Source of the DNA: VXNE01 sp965206615
GTDB lineage: Bacteria > Pseudomonadota > Gammaproteobacteria > Pseudomonadales > Azotimanducaceae
Assembly (NCBI GenBank): GCA_965206615.1
Contig: CBDBKI010000005.1
Span: 1,922,001 to 1,986,000, forward strand
Length of the DNA: 64,000 bases
Reading direction: 5' to 3'
In this document: positions 17,751 to 26,591 of the stretch, in pieces
Position numbering within the stretch: position 1 is the stretch's first letter
Layout of the letters: each line of letters opens with the position of its first letter
Made by a program: the position numbers and the translations under genes
The notes under the pieces: generated by a model
Database searches by the model: none
The model's input: the letters and a program-made list of their open reading frames with translations, nothing else
Told to the model about the DNA's origin: nothing

Positions 17751-18081
17751 GGGCGACGCTTGTCGTCGTCCGCGCCGTGCACGAATGCGACACGGGACGT
17801 CGTAGGGGCGACGCTTGTCGTCGCCCGTCCTGGGAGCGTGCCTGAACTCGGGACGGGACGGGACGGGACGGGACAAGCCCGTCCCCTTGCATGAAAGTCG
17901 CGCCAAGGGAACGAAGTGACCGCCGGTGCAACTTCCATGCAAGGACGGCGTGGCTGGGCCGGAGGCGTGCCGGCGCGTAGCGAGTTTCGCGAGCGAGTGC
18001 CGGACCGGCTATGGGGCGCTACAACGCCCGCGCCGGGGCCGTGCACGAATGCGACACGGGACGGGACGAGCCCGTCCCCTA
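17751..18081. repeat. Large composite intergenic repeat cluster
   Basis: Contains an imperfect gggcgacg-cttgt hairpin (17751-17771), a perfect one (17806-17826), a gacgg pentamer run leading into gggacggg-acaag-cccgtccc (17865-17885), an inverted copy of the long unit (17899-18022), and gggacggg-acgag-cccgtccc (18058-18078). The right edge CCCCTAC holds the TAG stop of the M48 gene on the minus strand. Spacers include gtgcacgaatgcgacacggg. No coding capacity is supported in this roughly 350-base stretch. Confidence 0.8.
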
Positions 18082-18888
18082 CGGGAGAATCTCCACGGGC
18101 CGCGGCACCGGCCTGACAACAGGCTGCAGCGCGCGCATCTGCGGTCCAAGCGCCGCCAGCGTCTCGCGCCGGTTACCGGGACTGGGATGCGTGCTCAGAA
18201 ACTGCGGCATGCCTCGGCCGCCCTGCGCCTCCATCTTCCGCCACAGCGTCACCGCCGCGGCCGGGTCGTAGCCGGCGCGCGCCGCCAGTTCGATCCCCAT
18301 GCGGTCCGCCTCAGTCTCGCCGACGCGGCTGTTCGGGAGCTGGATGGCGAGAATGGCCGCGAGTTGCGCCCCCTGCTGCGTGCGGGCGTTGTCGGTCGTC
18401 GACTGGACGGCAAGCAGCCCGAGGTTCTGTGCGATGGCCATGGACATGCGCTCCGCCGTGTGGTTCGCGACGGCGTGCGAGATCTCGTGGCCCATGATCT
18501 GCGCGAGTTCGTCGTCGGTCAGGCCCAGTTTCCAGACGAGGCCGCTGTAGACCGCCATCCGTCCTCCGGCCATGCACCAGGCGTTCACGGTCTCCGGTTC
18601 GTCGATCAGGGCGACGCTCCACTTCCAGTCGCGCGTGCGGGGATAGCGTGCTTCGGTCACCGCGACCAGCCGTCCGGTCACGACGGCCACGCGGTCGGCC
18701 AGGATGGGATCGTCGAGCAGCTTGTCGTCGCGCCGCAGATCCAGGACGGTTGCGAGGTAGGCCGTTTGCGATTCCGCGATGGCGGCTTCCGGGGAGATCA
18801 GCAGCAACTGCGTGCGTCCGGTCGGACTCGTCACGCAGCCCGTCAACGCGGATGCGAGAACCAGGCAGGCGAGGCAGCGACGTGTCAC
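18079..18888 (-). CDS. M48-family metalloprotease lipoprotein (LoiP/BepA-like)
   Basis: About 269 residues from the GTG at 18888, which has CGGAGA six bases upstream. A short lipoprotein signal ends in the lipobox LTGC (C18). The zinc motif HEISH is at about residues 134-138, with a downstream glutamate in NSRVGETEADRMG as third ligand. The M48 fold is conserved to the end (FLSTHPSPGNR). Such proteins act in the periplasm on misfolded outer-membrane proteins. The TAG stop lies in the edge of the adjacent repeat, and the last residues (VEILP) abut it. Convergent with the coiled-coil gene. Confidence 0.88.
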   Translation of the reverse strand: MTRRCLACLVLASALTGCVTSPTGRTQLLLISPEAAIAESQTAYLATVLDLRRDDKLLDDPILADRVAVVTGRLVAVTEARYPRTRDWKWSVALIDEPETVNAWCMAGGRMAVYSGLVWKLGLTDDELAQIMGHEISHAVANHTAERMSMAIAQNLGLLAVQSTTDNARTQQGAQLAAILAIQLPNSRVGETEADRMGIELAARAGYDPAAAVTLWRKMEAQGGRGMPQFLSTHPSPGNRRETLAALGPQMRALQPVVRPVPRPVEILP

Positions 18889-19048
18889 GGCATGTCTCCG
18901 TCGGATCACGGGTGCAATTTGAGCGGACGGACACGTCGTTTGCAACGGTCAGGGGCTGTAGTGGTCGAGTCGTGGCTGTCCCGAGGACGACACTTGCGGG
19001 GACATCGGGATCGTCGCATGCTCTTGGGCGAACACAGGGGGAGAGATC

Positions 19049-20464
19049 ATGTCGCAAGCATCCGATCTGCGCGCGGGCCTCGGGCATCCGGTGATCGATG
19101 CCGATGGCCACTGGCTGGAGTTCGGTCCGGTGATGGAGCAGGCCATGAAGAGGATCGGCGGCGAGCCGGCGGTGCGCGGACTGCGCGCCGGGGGCGCACG
19201 TGTGCGCCGTGCGTTGTCGATGAACGTCGCGGAGCGCCGTGCGGAACACGTCGCCCAGGAGGCGTTCTGGGGTGCACCCACGAAAAACACCCGTGACCGT
19301 GCCACCGCCATGATGCCGAAGCTCCTCTACGAGCGCCTGCCGGAGTTAGGCATCGACTTCTCGATCCTCTTTCCGACGGCCGGCCTCGGCATGCCCCGCA
19401 ACCCGGACGACGAGTCCCGCATCGCGGCATGCCGGGCCTTCAACCGTTACCAGGCGGAGTTGTTCGCGCCGTATGGAGACCGCATGACGCCCGCCGCCGT
19501 GATCCCCATGCATACGCCGGACGAAGCCCTCGCGGAGCTCGAGCACGCCGTCGGCGGGCTGGGCATGAAGGTGATCATGCTGAACAGCATGATCGAACGG
19601 CCCGTGGAGAGAGGGGCCGAGGCGAGCGAGTGGTACGACGTGATCGGGCTGGACAGCGCATACGACTATGATCCCGTCTGGCAGAAATGCGCGGAACTCG
19701 GAGTCTCGCCGACGTTCCACCGGGGCTCCAGAGGTCGGGCGTTCCGCATGTCCCCCTCGAACTTCTGCTACAACCACATCGGGCACTTCGCCGCCGCCTC
19801 CGAAGCGGTCTGCAAGGCCATTTTCCTCGGCGGCGTAACGGCGCGGTTCCCGCAGCTCAACTTCGCCTTCCTCGAAGGGGGCGTGGGATTTGCCTGCCTG
19901 CTCTACGCGGACCTCATCGGCCATTGGGCGATCCGCAACCGGGAGGCCCTGGCGTTCACGGATCCGGGCAACCTCGACGTCGACCTGCTGCGGGAGCTGG
20001 CGTCCGACTACGCCGACGAGGCGTTCGCCGGCGCGATCGCCGAGGGGCGCGGCATTGGCACGCAAAACGGTTCGCGCACCACGGGCCAGCTCGAGGATTT
20101 GGACGACTACGCCGCGTGCGCCATCGAGGCGGGCACGGACTTCCTGGACCGGTTCGTGAAACCGTTCTACTTCGGTTGCGAGGCGGACGATCCGACCAAC
20201 GCGTGGGCCTTCAACCGGGACTTCAATCCCTACGGTGCGGAGCTCAAGACGCTGTTCGGGTCGGACATCGGCCACTTCGACGTACAGGAGATGGCCGGGG
20301 TGCTGCCGGAAGCCTACGAGCTCGTCGAGGACGGCAAGATCGATCACGGCCAGTTCCGGCGCTTTGTCTTCGACAACCCGGTGCGATTCTGGGGCGAGGC
20401 CAATCCGGAGTTCTTCGAAGGAACCGTGGTAGCGGACGCCGCACGGAAGGCGCTGGCAGGGTAG
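19049..20464 (+). CDS. Amidohydrolase family 2 (ACMSD-like) metal-dependent hydrolase/decarboxylase
   Basis: 471 residues. The strand-1 metal motif appears as IDADGHWLE, where D-x-D-x-H replaces the usual D-x-H. Other family features are FPTAGLGMPRNPDDESR, the conserved NHIGHFAAASEAV segment and SDIGHFDVQEMAG near the C-terminus, where the last acidic ligand is expected. Such enzymes hydrolyse or non-oxidatively decarboxylate aromatic or diketo acids. GGGGGAGA precedes the ATG. It lies 13 bases before a sodium:solute symporter, so an uptake and degradation pair is likely. Confidence 0.82.
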   Translation: MSQASDLRAGLGHPVIDADGHWLEFGPVMEQAMKRIGGEPAVRGLRAGGARVRRALSMNVAERRAEHVAQEAFWGAPTKNTRDRATAMMPKLLYERLPELGIDFSILFPTAGLGMPRNPDDESRIAACRAFNRYQAELFAPYGDRMTPAAVIPMHTPDEALAELEHAVGGLGMKVIMLNSMIERPVERGAEASEWYDVIGLDSAYDYDPVWQKCAELGVSPTFHRGSRGRAFRMSPSNFCYNHIGHFAAASEAVCKAIFLGGVTARFPQLNFAFLEGGVGFACLLYADLIGHWAIRNREALAFTDPGNLDVDLLRELASDYADEAFAGAIAEGRGIGTQNGSRTTGQLEDLDDYAACAIEAGTDFLDRFVKPFYFGCEADDPTNAWAFNRDFNPYGAELKTLFGSDIGHFDVQEMAGVLPEAYELVEDGKIDHGQFRRFVFDNPVRFWGEANPEFFEGTVVADAARKALAG

Positions 20465-20477
20465 GCGGAGCAGTCCC

Positions 20478-21872
20478 GTGTCCGGTGGGGAAATCCTCGG
20501 CGTCATCGTCGCCTACCAGGTGGCGCTGATCGCGATCGGCCTGTGGGCGCGGCGCCGCACCCGGAGCCACGCCGACTATTTCATCGGCGGGCGCAATCTC
20601 GGCGGCTTCGTCGCGAGCCTCTCCTACGCCGCGGGTTCCTCGTCCGCGTGGTCCATTCTCGGCGTCTCCGGCATCGCGTACGTGCAGGGCATATCGGCCG
20701 TCTGGCTGCTGCCGGGCACCCTGGCCGGGCATGTGATCGCCTGGTTCGTCATCGCCCGTCGCCTGCGCGAAGCGAGCAGCGCGAACGGCTGGGTGACGCT
20801 CACCGATGTCGTCTGTCGCGATCTCGACGGGAGCGCGCGGCGGTTCGCGACCGTGTTTGCCGGCATCGCGGTGGTCATCTCCTTCGTCTTCTACGTGGCG
20901 GCGCAGTTTCAGGGTGCGGGCAACACCTTTGCGGAGACCTTCGGCCTGCCGGTCGGGCCGAGCGTGGCCATCGGGGCGGCCGTCATCCTCGTCTACACGC
21001 TGCTCGGCGGGTTCTGGGCCGTCAGCGTCACGGACGCGTTGCAGGCGGTCGTCATGCTGGTGGGTGCCGTCATGCTGTGCGTCGCCGCGGTGGTCGCCTG
21101 CGGTGGATTCGGACCGTTGCTCGCGGCGGTGCCGGCGGAACAGATGGCGCCCCTCGGGGCGAACGTCGGCTGGCTCGCCGTCGGGTTCTTCATCGGCATG
21201 GTTTCCATCGGGTTCGGGCCGCTCGGTCAACCCCACCTCCTGAACCGCATGATGGCCTTGCGCGACGACGCGGCGCTGCGGCGCGGACGCATCGTGGCGC
21301 TCAGCTGGTTCGTCCTGGTGCTGTGCAGCATGTTCATCACGGGGCTCGCCGGGCACGCGCTGGCGACCGACGTCGTAGACGGGGAGCGCCTGTTCTTCCA
21401 GTTGACGTCGGACCTGCTGCCGGCGGCGGTTGCCGGGATCACTATCGCCGCGGTGCTTTCCGCGGTCATGTCCACGGCGGACAGCCAGTTGCTGGTCGCA
21501 GCGAGCGTGGTTTCCCACGACATGGGGCTCGGCCGCGAGCGCGTGTCGGTGTCGCGCTGGATCATCGCGGCGATGGTCGTGGTCGCGGTCGTCATCAGCG
21601 TATGGCTGCCGGAGGCGATCTTCTCGCGGGTCCTGTTCGCCTGGAACGCCCTGGGTGCGACCTTCGGCCCGCTGGTCCTGTTCACGGTGTTCCGGTGGCG
21701 CTACGCGCCGGCGGCGGCACCGGTCGCGATGGTCGTGGGGTTCGTGGGGACGGTAGTGTTCTACGTGCTCCCGGACACGCCGGGGGATTTCGCCGAGCGC
21801 TTTCTGCCGTTCGTCCTGGCGTTCGGGCTGCTGGTGGCGTCCCGGTGGCGTGCGGGGGCCTTGCGGGCCTGA
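20478..21872 (+). CDS. Sodium:solute symporter (SSS) family transporter
   Basis: 464-residue membrane protein with about thirteen segments. DYFIGGRNLGGFVASLSYAAGSSSAW near the N-terminus and the MSTADSQLLVAAS motif later (about residue 330) are hallmark features of the SSS/PutP family, which carries organic acids, amino acids or sugars with Na+. It begins with a GTG 13 bases after the amidohydrolase, so co-transcription is likely. The substrate is presumably that of the hydrolase (inference). Confidence 0.9.
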   Translation: MSGGEILGVIVAYQVALIAIGLWARRRTRSHADYFIGGRNLGGFVASLSYAAGSSSAWSILGVSGIAYVQGISAVWLLPGTLAGHVIAWFVIARRLREASSANGWVTLTDVVCRDLDGSARRFATVFAGIAVVISFVFYVAAQFQGAGNTFAETFGLPVGPSVAIGAAVILVYTLLGGFWAVSVTDALQAVVMLVGAVMLCVAAVVACGGFGPLLAAVPAEQMAPLGANVGWLAVGFFIGMVSIGFGPLGQPHLLNRMMALRDDAALRRGRIVALSWFVLVLCSMFITGLAGHALATDVVDGERLFFQLTSDLLPAAVAGITIAAVLSAVMSTADSQLLVAASVVSHDMGLGRERVSVSRWIIAAMVVVAVVISVWLPEAIFSRVLFAWNALGATFGPLVLFTVFRWRYAPAAAPVAMVVGFVGTVVFYVLPDTPGDFAERFLPFVLAFGLLVASRWRAGALRA

Positions 21873-21881
21873 AGGCGCCGC

Positions 21882-22492
21882 TCAGGCGGGTACGACCTGG
21901 ATATCGGGGCAGGCGAGCAGGCGCGCATCCGCCGTGACCAACTGCAGGCCGAACGCCTTTGCGCGGCCGCGATGAAATGGTCCGCCGGGTCCTGATGGGG
22001 CAGGTCGATGGAGCGGCCGGCCAGGGCCACGTCGAAGGTGACCGGCACCTCGACGACCGGGCTTTCGGAGAGGGCTCGGCGTAACCAGCTTCGACCGTCC
22101 GTCTCGAGGGCGAGCCGGCCCCGTTCCGCCAGCATGAGCGTCTCCCACAGGCTGATGGAGGAGAGGTGCAAGTCGGCCGTCGGCGAAGACAGAAGGGTCC
22201 GTGCATGGGACGAGAGGCGGGCGGGGTCGAGCAGGGACCAGAGCCAAACGTGGGTGTCGAGCAGCACTTCCCAATCGTCCGGCGAGGCGGCCGGCTCGAT
22301 CTGGCCGCCCAGGATGGCGCCCTTGCCGCGCATGGCGCCCAGCCATGTCTCGCCCTCGGCTGTCGGCGGGGGAGCGGTCTGGGCGACCGGTTTGCCGAAG
22401 CGCGTCACCAGGACCGGCTTGCCTGTCTGGCCGACCCGTGCCAGGACGGCCAGGCACGTCGCCTTGAACTCGGAAATCTTGATCTCTTCCAT
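21882..22492 (-). pseudogene. Phd-type antitoxin fused in frame to a frameshifted VapC-type PIN toxin
   Basis: Residues 1-75 look like a Phd/YefM antitoxin (MEEIKISEFKATCLAVLARV). With no stop the frame continues at VLLDTHVWLWSLLD into a PIN domain: aspartate at residue 79, SLWETLML and DPADHFIAA. The GTG at 22267 could also start the toxin in the same frame. After IAA the homology moves to a second frame (AKAFGLQLVTADARLL, ending at 21882), showing a one-base frameshift in the GC run near 21961-21972. So the module is fused and frameshifted, or carries an assembly error at that point. Confidence 0.75.
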
Positions 22493-22616
22493 GGGGCCGA
22501 TCGTCCATGGTCAGAGACTATGGTCAGAGATTGGGCTGAGGCGATCTGAGTAGAGCAGTCGAAGCCACCCGGCCCGGGACGCTACAATCGTTCGGACAAC
22601 AGCTCGGAGCACAGCA

Positions 22617-23624
22617 ATGAAGGTCGATGGTGGAGTGGGTTGGGACTTGGCGAAAGTCGGGGCGCAGGCGCGCGAACTCGAAGAGATGGGGTACAGCGGG
22701 ATCCAGTCCGCCGAGACCGGGCACGACCCGTTCCTGCCGCTGGCGTTCGCCGCGCAGACTACGTCCCGCGTCGATCTGACCACCGGCATCGCGGTGGCCT
22801 TCGCGCGCTCGCCGATGACCCTCGCGAACATCGGCCACGACCTGAATGCCGCCTCGAAAGGCCGCTTCGTGCTGGGCCTCGGCTCGCAGATCCGTCCTCA
22901 CATCACCAAGCGCTTCAGCATGCCGTGGTCGCACCCGGCGGCGCGGATGCGCGAGTTTATCCTCGCGATGCGGGCGATCTGGGCGAGCTGGCACGAAGGC
23001 GAACCGCTGCAGTTCACGGGGAAGTTCTATACGCACACGCTGATGACGCCGTTCTTTACGCCGACCAACACGGAATACGGCCCGCCGCGCGTCACGCTGG
23101 CGGCGGTCGGTCCGTTGATGACGGAAGTGGCGGGAGAGGTGGCGGACGGCATGATCGTGCACGCCTTCACGACCGAGAATTACCTCCGGGAGACTACCCT
23201 GCCGGCGCTGGAGCGCGGCTTCGCGAAGGCTGGCAAGAAGCGCGAGGACTTCGAGATCAGCTATCCATGCTTCGTCGTGACCGGTCGCGACGAGCAGGAA
23301 CTCGATCAGGCGAAGCAGGCGGCGCGGCAGCAGATCGCGTTCTACGGCTCGACGCCGGCCTACAAGCCGGTGCTGGACAGCATCGGCGCCGGCGAATTGC
23401 AGGGCGACCTCAACGCCATGTCGAAGCAGGGGCGCTGGCAGGAGATGGGCGGGCTCATCACGGACGACATGCTCGGCGCCTTCGCGGTCGTGGAAGAACC
23501 CGCGAACATCGCCCGCAGCTTCAAGGCCCGCTATGGGGATCTCGTGGACCGGACGTCCGCGGCCTACGCGAACCTGGCGAAGGAGGAGCGCGCCAACATC
23601 GTCCGGGAATTGACGGCGGCCTGA
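22617..23624 (+). CDS. LLM-class F420-dependent oxidoreductase (TIGR03617-like)
   Basis: 335-residue luciferase-fold enzyme. DLTTGIAVAFARSPMTLANIGHDLNAASKGRFVLGLGSQIRPHI is the typical core, followed by EVAGEVADGMIVHAF and a C-terminal TDDMLGAFAV segment. Members of this subgroup are predicted to use F420, though F420 use is not proved for non-actinobacterial copies. Starts at ATG 22617, apparently without a strong ribosome site. It stands alone, followed by a VOC protein 80 bases later. The substrate is unknown. Confidence 0.82.
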   Translation: MKVDGGVGWDLAKVGAQARELEEMGYSGIQSAETGHDPFLPLAFAAQTTSRVDLTTGIAVAFARSPMTLANIGHDLNAASKGRFVLGLGSQIRPHITKRFSMPWSHPAARMREFILAMRAIWASWHEGEPLQFTGKFYTHTLMTPFFTPTNTEYGPPRVTLAAVGPLMTEVAGEVADGMIVHAFTTENYLRETTLPALERGFAKAGKKREDFEISYPCFVVTGRDEQELDQAKQAARQQIAFYGSTPAYKPVLDSIGAGELQGDLNAMSKQGRWQEMGGLITDDMLGAFAVVEEPANIARSFKARYGDLVDRTSAAYANLAKEERANIVRELTAA

Positions 23625-23703
23625 TCGCGCGGGGATCGCGGGGCTCGGTTCTGCGCCGCAACTGCGGTCGGGTTGCCAACCGGCGAGCGGGGGAGGTAAT
23701 GGG

Positions 23704-24087
23704 GTGAGGCTTTCCAGGCTCCACCAGGTCGCGTTGCGTGCGAACGACCTCGATGCGTCGGTGGCGTTCTACCGCGACGTGCTCGGGGCGACGTTCATGG
23801 CCCGCTTCGACCCGCCGGGACTGGCGTTCTTCGACTGTGACGGCGTTCGGCTGATGCTCGACAGGAATGCTGCCCGGGGGACGGTGTATTTCCACGTCGA
23901 GGATGTGGATGCCGCGGCCGGGGAACTCTCCGACCGCGGTGTCGTCCTCGACTCGGGACCGGTCCTGATCCATCGGGACGACGCCGGCACGTTCGGTCCC
24001 GCCGGAAGCGAGGAGTGGATGGCCTTCTTCAAGGATCCCGCGGGCAATACGCTCGCGGTGGCGACACGCAAGTCGCCGTCCGCCTGA
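23704..24087 (+). CDS. VOC-family (glyoxalase/bleomycin-resistance-like) protein
   Basis: 127 residues with two beta-alpha-beta-beta-beta units. The first has LHQVALRANDLDASVAFYRDVLGATF; the second ends GSEEWMAFFKDPAGNTLAVA. Metal ligands are probably H9 and a C-terminal glutamate or aspartate. The start is a GTG at 23704, with GGGGGAGG upstream. Possible dioxygenase, isomerase or binding protein. The position next to a flavin oxidoreductase suggests small-molecule detoxification, but this is not demonstrable. Confidence 0.8.
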   Translation: MRLSRLHQVALRANDLDASVAFYRDVLGATFMARFDPPGLAFFDCDGVRLMLDRNAARGTVYFHVEDVDAAAGELSDRGVVLDSGPVLIHRDDAGTFGPAGSEEWMAFFKDPAGNTLAVATRKSPSA

Positions 24088-24278
24088 GCGGAAGATTACC
24101 CGCCGGAGGCCACGTTTTAAGACGCTCTGGAGAGAGACAGGAACATTGGTAAGAGCGTTTTGGTCTAATAGGGCTCATGTTTTTCTCCATTTTTCGCGCG
24201 TCCGCGGTTTCGATTTCTTGAGAAAGGTGTAAAGTTGCCCGCCCCTGGTCGCAACCCCGAGTGGTTCGGGCATTTTGC

Positions 24279-24899
24279 ATGGACGCATGGTCGACTCTGC
24301 TGAAGCGCACGCCGCTGCTCGTGAAGGTGCAGTCGGGGGCGCTTCTTGTTGCGGTGCTCGCCGCCTGGTTCGTTTCCACGGTGGCGGACGCTCACCGTTA
24401 CGAACGTCTGGCGTTCGCGCTTCCGGCCGCGGAATCGCCCTCCGTCCCCTGGGATCAGGAGCGTGCCGCGTTCGCCGAAAGGATGACCCGGGCGTTCGAG
24501 ATTCACCCGGTCGTGGCCGGGGAGTTCTCGGAGTGGATCCTGGAGGCCGCCCAGCGACAGGAACTCGCTCCCGAACTGGTGGCGAGCCTGGTGCTGGCCG
24601 AGAGTTCCTTCCGCAAGAACGCACGCTCGAGCGTCGGGGCCATCGGGCCCGCGCAGGTGCGTGACGAGTACTGGCGCTCGTTCTGCGGCGGCGACCTCAG
24701 CAAGCCCGCGGACAACATCTACTGCGGCGCGCAGATTCTTGCTTCCTTCCGCGACTCCTGTGGCGAATTGCAGTGCGCGCTGCACTCCTACAACCTCGGC
24801 GCCACGGGTGCGCGGCATGCGCACTGGGAGCGGGCCGCGCTGCGTTACATCGCCAAGATCGAGAACGGCCTCGCGCGCTTCGAAGGCGTAGCCATGTAG
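24279..24899 (+). CDS. Lytic transglycosylase-like (SLT/goose-lysozyme fold) membrane protein
   Basis: About 206 residues. An N-terminal anchor (SGALLVAVLAAWFVST) precedes an SLT domain with the catalytic glutamate in LVLAESSFRKN (about residue 108), then GAIGPAQV, YCGAQIL and LHSYNLG, the order found in transglycosylases of the Slt/EmtA group. It cleaves peptidoglycan in the periplasm by family knowledge. ATG at 24279 is preferred; a GTG six codons upstream is possible. The preceding 190 bases are AT-richer than average. The stop TAG is the edge of a CTTGT hairpin and the last codon is ATG. Confidence 0.82.
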   Translation: MDAWSTLLKRTPLLVKVQSGALLVAVLAAWFVSTVADAHRYERLAFALPAAESPSVPWDQERAAFAERMTRAFEIHPVVAGEFSEWILEAAQRQELAPELVASLVLAESSFRKNARSSVGAIGPAQVRDEYWRSFCGGDLSKPADNIYCGAQILASFRDSCGELQCALHSYNLGATGARHAHWERAALRYIAKIENGLARFEGVAM

Positions 24900-25022
24900 G
24901 GGCGACCCTTGTGGTCGCCCGTCCCCGAAGTCGCGGAACCTCGTCGTCAACCCGCAGTTTCGCGCCAGCGAAGCTGCAACGCGACCGCGGTCGCGCCGGG
25001 ACGCCACAAGCCCGTCCGCTAC
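24896..25022. repeat. CTTGT hairpin pair filling a convergent gene junction
   Basis: Left hairpin is gggcgacc-cttgt-ggtcgccc (24900-24920), directly after the TAG of the transglycosylase gene. Right hairpin is degenerate (ggacgcc-acaag-cccgtcc, about 24999-25017) and ends gctac, whose complement TAG stops the minus-strand GrdB-like gene. The element therefore exactly spans the gap between two convergent stop codons. Confidence 0.75.
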
Positions 25023-26173
25023 ATCGTCGCGTCGAGCGGCAGCAGGAAGCGCCAGAGCGCGTCGTTCTTCACCCCGGACTCGCGAATCGCCTTCTGGGCT
25101 GCCTTGATGACCGCACCCGTCTGCGTCTCGTCGCGGAACCACCGGTATCCGGTCCAGGCGGCCGGCGTGTGGCCCACGATCTCCATCGCGGCCATCTCGT
25201 AGTAGCCGCGAATGTCGTGGGAGACCCGGGCCGGTACGCCGGGTATTCCGGCCTCCTTCCACGGCACGCCCTCGGCCACGCGGATGAAGGACTCGATGGC
25301 GGCCGGGACCGTGTCGGCGTTCAGCAGCCGCGCGGCGCCGGCCCGATTGCCGTGTTTCGCGACTGCCCGGTCGTAGGCAGCGCGCAGGCCGCGGGCTTCG
25401 TCCACGGCGGGGTGCGCATCGGGGTCGTGCCGCGCGGGCAGCGGGCACACGAGCACTTCGGAGGCGGTATCCTCGATGGACTCCTCGAAGTCCTGCACCG
25501 TCGGTGCATCCGACTCCAGCAGGCCGAGGGCTCGTGCGAGCACGCGATGCTGGAACGCGGCGTCGTTCGGGATGCCGAGCGGCCGTCCGAGCGGGAAGTC
25601 GCAGAACAGGCCGCGTGGCGGCGCCATGCCGTAGAGCTGCTCGCGGATGCAACCGATCGCGACGGTCGCGATGCCGGCGGCTTCGAAGACGTGGGCGAGC
25701 GTACTGACCGTACGCGTGCAGAGGGGTCAGACCGGGGTCAGGACGACGACATCGACACCGTATTCCTTGAGGAACGCGGCGCCGGCCGGCCCGCCGTCCA
25801 TGCGGATGCCGGACAGTTCGAACTGGTTGCCCGCGAAAGCGAGATGCACGTCGGACACGCGGCCGACGGAACCCTGCTCGGCCAGTTCCTCGAGGCGGTC
25901 GATGGGGAACACCACGTTGAGGTCGGCGGCGACGCCGGCCGTATCGAAGTTCGGGCTCCAGTGCCCGACCACCACGTCGCGGCGGCCGCGTTCGAGGACG
26001 CGATACCCGGTGTCCTGCACCCGGAACCCCTCGTCCTCGGGGTGGGACAGCGAAGCCGACGTCACCAGCGCGACCGTGGCTTCGGAAAGCGGAGGAGGTC
26101 GCACGAAGGCCGGATTTTCGAACGCCGGGCATTCGGCACGCGCGGCGCCGGCCTTGATCTTCGCGTCTGTCAT
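25019..26173 (-). CDS. GrdB/PrdB-family reductase-like protein, probable selenoprotein (UGA at codon 149)
   Basis: One continuous family member of 384 residues, interrupted by a single in-frame TGA at 25727-25729. The upstream part (148 residues, ATG at 26173 after GGGGAGA) includes VVVGHWSPNFDTAGVAADLNVVFPIDRLEE and ends GVDVVVLTPV. The downstream part resumes at once as PLCTRTVSTLAHVF and continues through FCDFPLGRPLGIPND to TAG at 25019. The family (glycine/betaine/sarcosine/D-proline reductase selenoprotein B) has Cys or Sec at this position, followed by x-x-Cys. Reading the UGA as Sec gives U149-P-L-C152. A hairpin at SECIS distance follows. Alternative: a TGC-to-TGA nonsense mutation. 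Confidence 0.8.
25699..25729 (-). promoter_or_regulatory. Candidate bacterial SECIS element with its UGA
   Basis: On the minus strand, UGA (25729-25727) is followed 11 bases later by GCGTAC (25715-25710), loop GGTCA (25709-25705) and GTACGC (25704-25699): a perfect six-pair stem. The loop guanines lie 18-19 bases after the UGA, close to the spacing in E. coli fdhF, whose apical loop also carries GGUC. This is the feature bound by SelB in bacteria. A lower stem is weak. Confidence 0.65.
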
Positions 26174-26221
26174 GGAGTCTCCCCGCGTGAAGTTCGGGGC
26201 GATTCTAAGCGAAGGCCGGGG

Positions 26222-26530
26222 TGGCGTGTTGATTCGGCGACTCCAAGGGAAGTTGCCATGCTCGTCGCGAAAGGGAGGCTGCATCTCAACCTTGAGGTCG
26301 GCATCTGGCTGGACCGGGCGCTCTCGCTGCCCGGGGTCGATCTGCTACCCATCGAACCCGCGATCGCGGCGGACAGCGTGCGGCTGCCCGGCGTCTTCCA
26401 TGCCGATCCGGCCGACCGGTTGATCGTGGCGACCGCGCGGCACTGGCCGGCGACGCTCATGACCGCTGACCGGGCAATCCTGCAGTACGCTGACGCAGGC
26501 CACCTGGAGGCCATCGACGCCGGGCAGTGA
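26222..26530 (+). pseudogene. 5'-truncated VapC-type PIN toxin fragment
   Basis: About 100 codons of PIN-domain C-terminal half: ATPREVAMLVAKGRL, then FHADPADRLIVATARHWPATLMTADRAIL to a TGA at 26530. The N-terminal strand with the first catalytic aspartate (LDTH-type) is absent, and its place is taken by the 5' side of the divergent GrdB-like gene. There is no antitoxin gene upstream. An ATG at 26258 could start a remnant of 90 residues, but half the active site would be missing. Confidence 0.75.
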
Positions 26531-26591
26531 CCCCCGGCGCCGCCAACGCTCCTCTATACTCCCCCACGCATCCACCAGGCGAGGTCCGGGC

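Noticed and set aside
18079..18945. Longer N-terminus for the M48 protein (288 residues)
   Set aside because: The lipoprotein signal and ribosome site fit the GTG at 18888; the extra 19 residues would bury the signal peptide.
24773..26530. 585-codon plus-strand frame across the GrdB-like gene
   Set aside because: Most of it is antisense to the GrdB-like gene. Only the last 100 codons have family similarity (the PIN fragment), and they simply share the frame.
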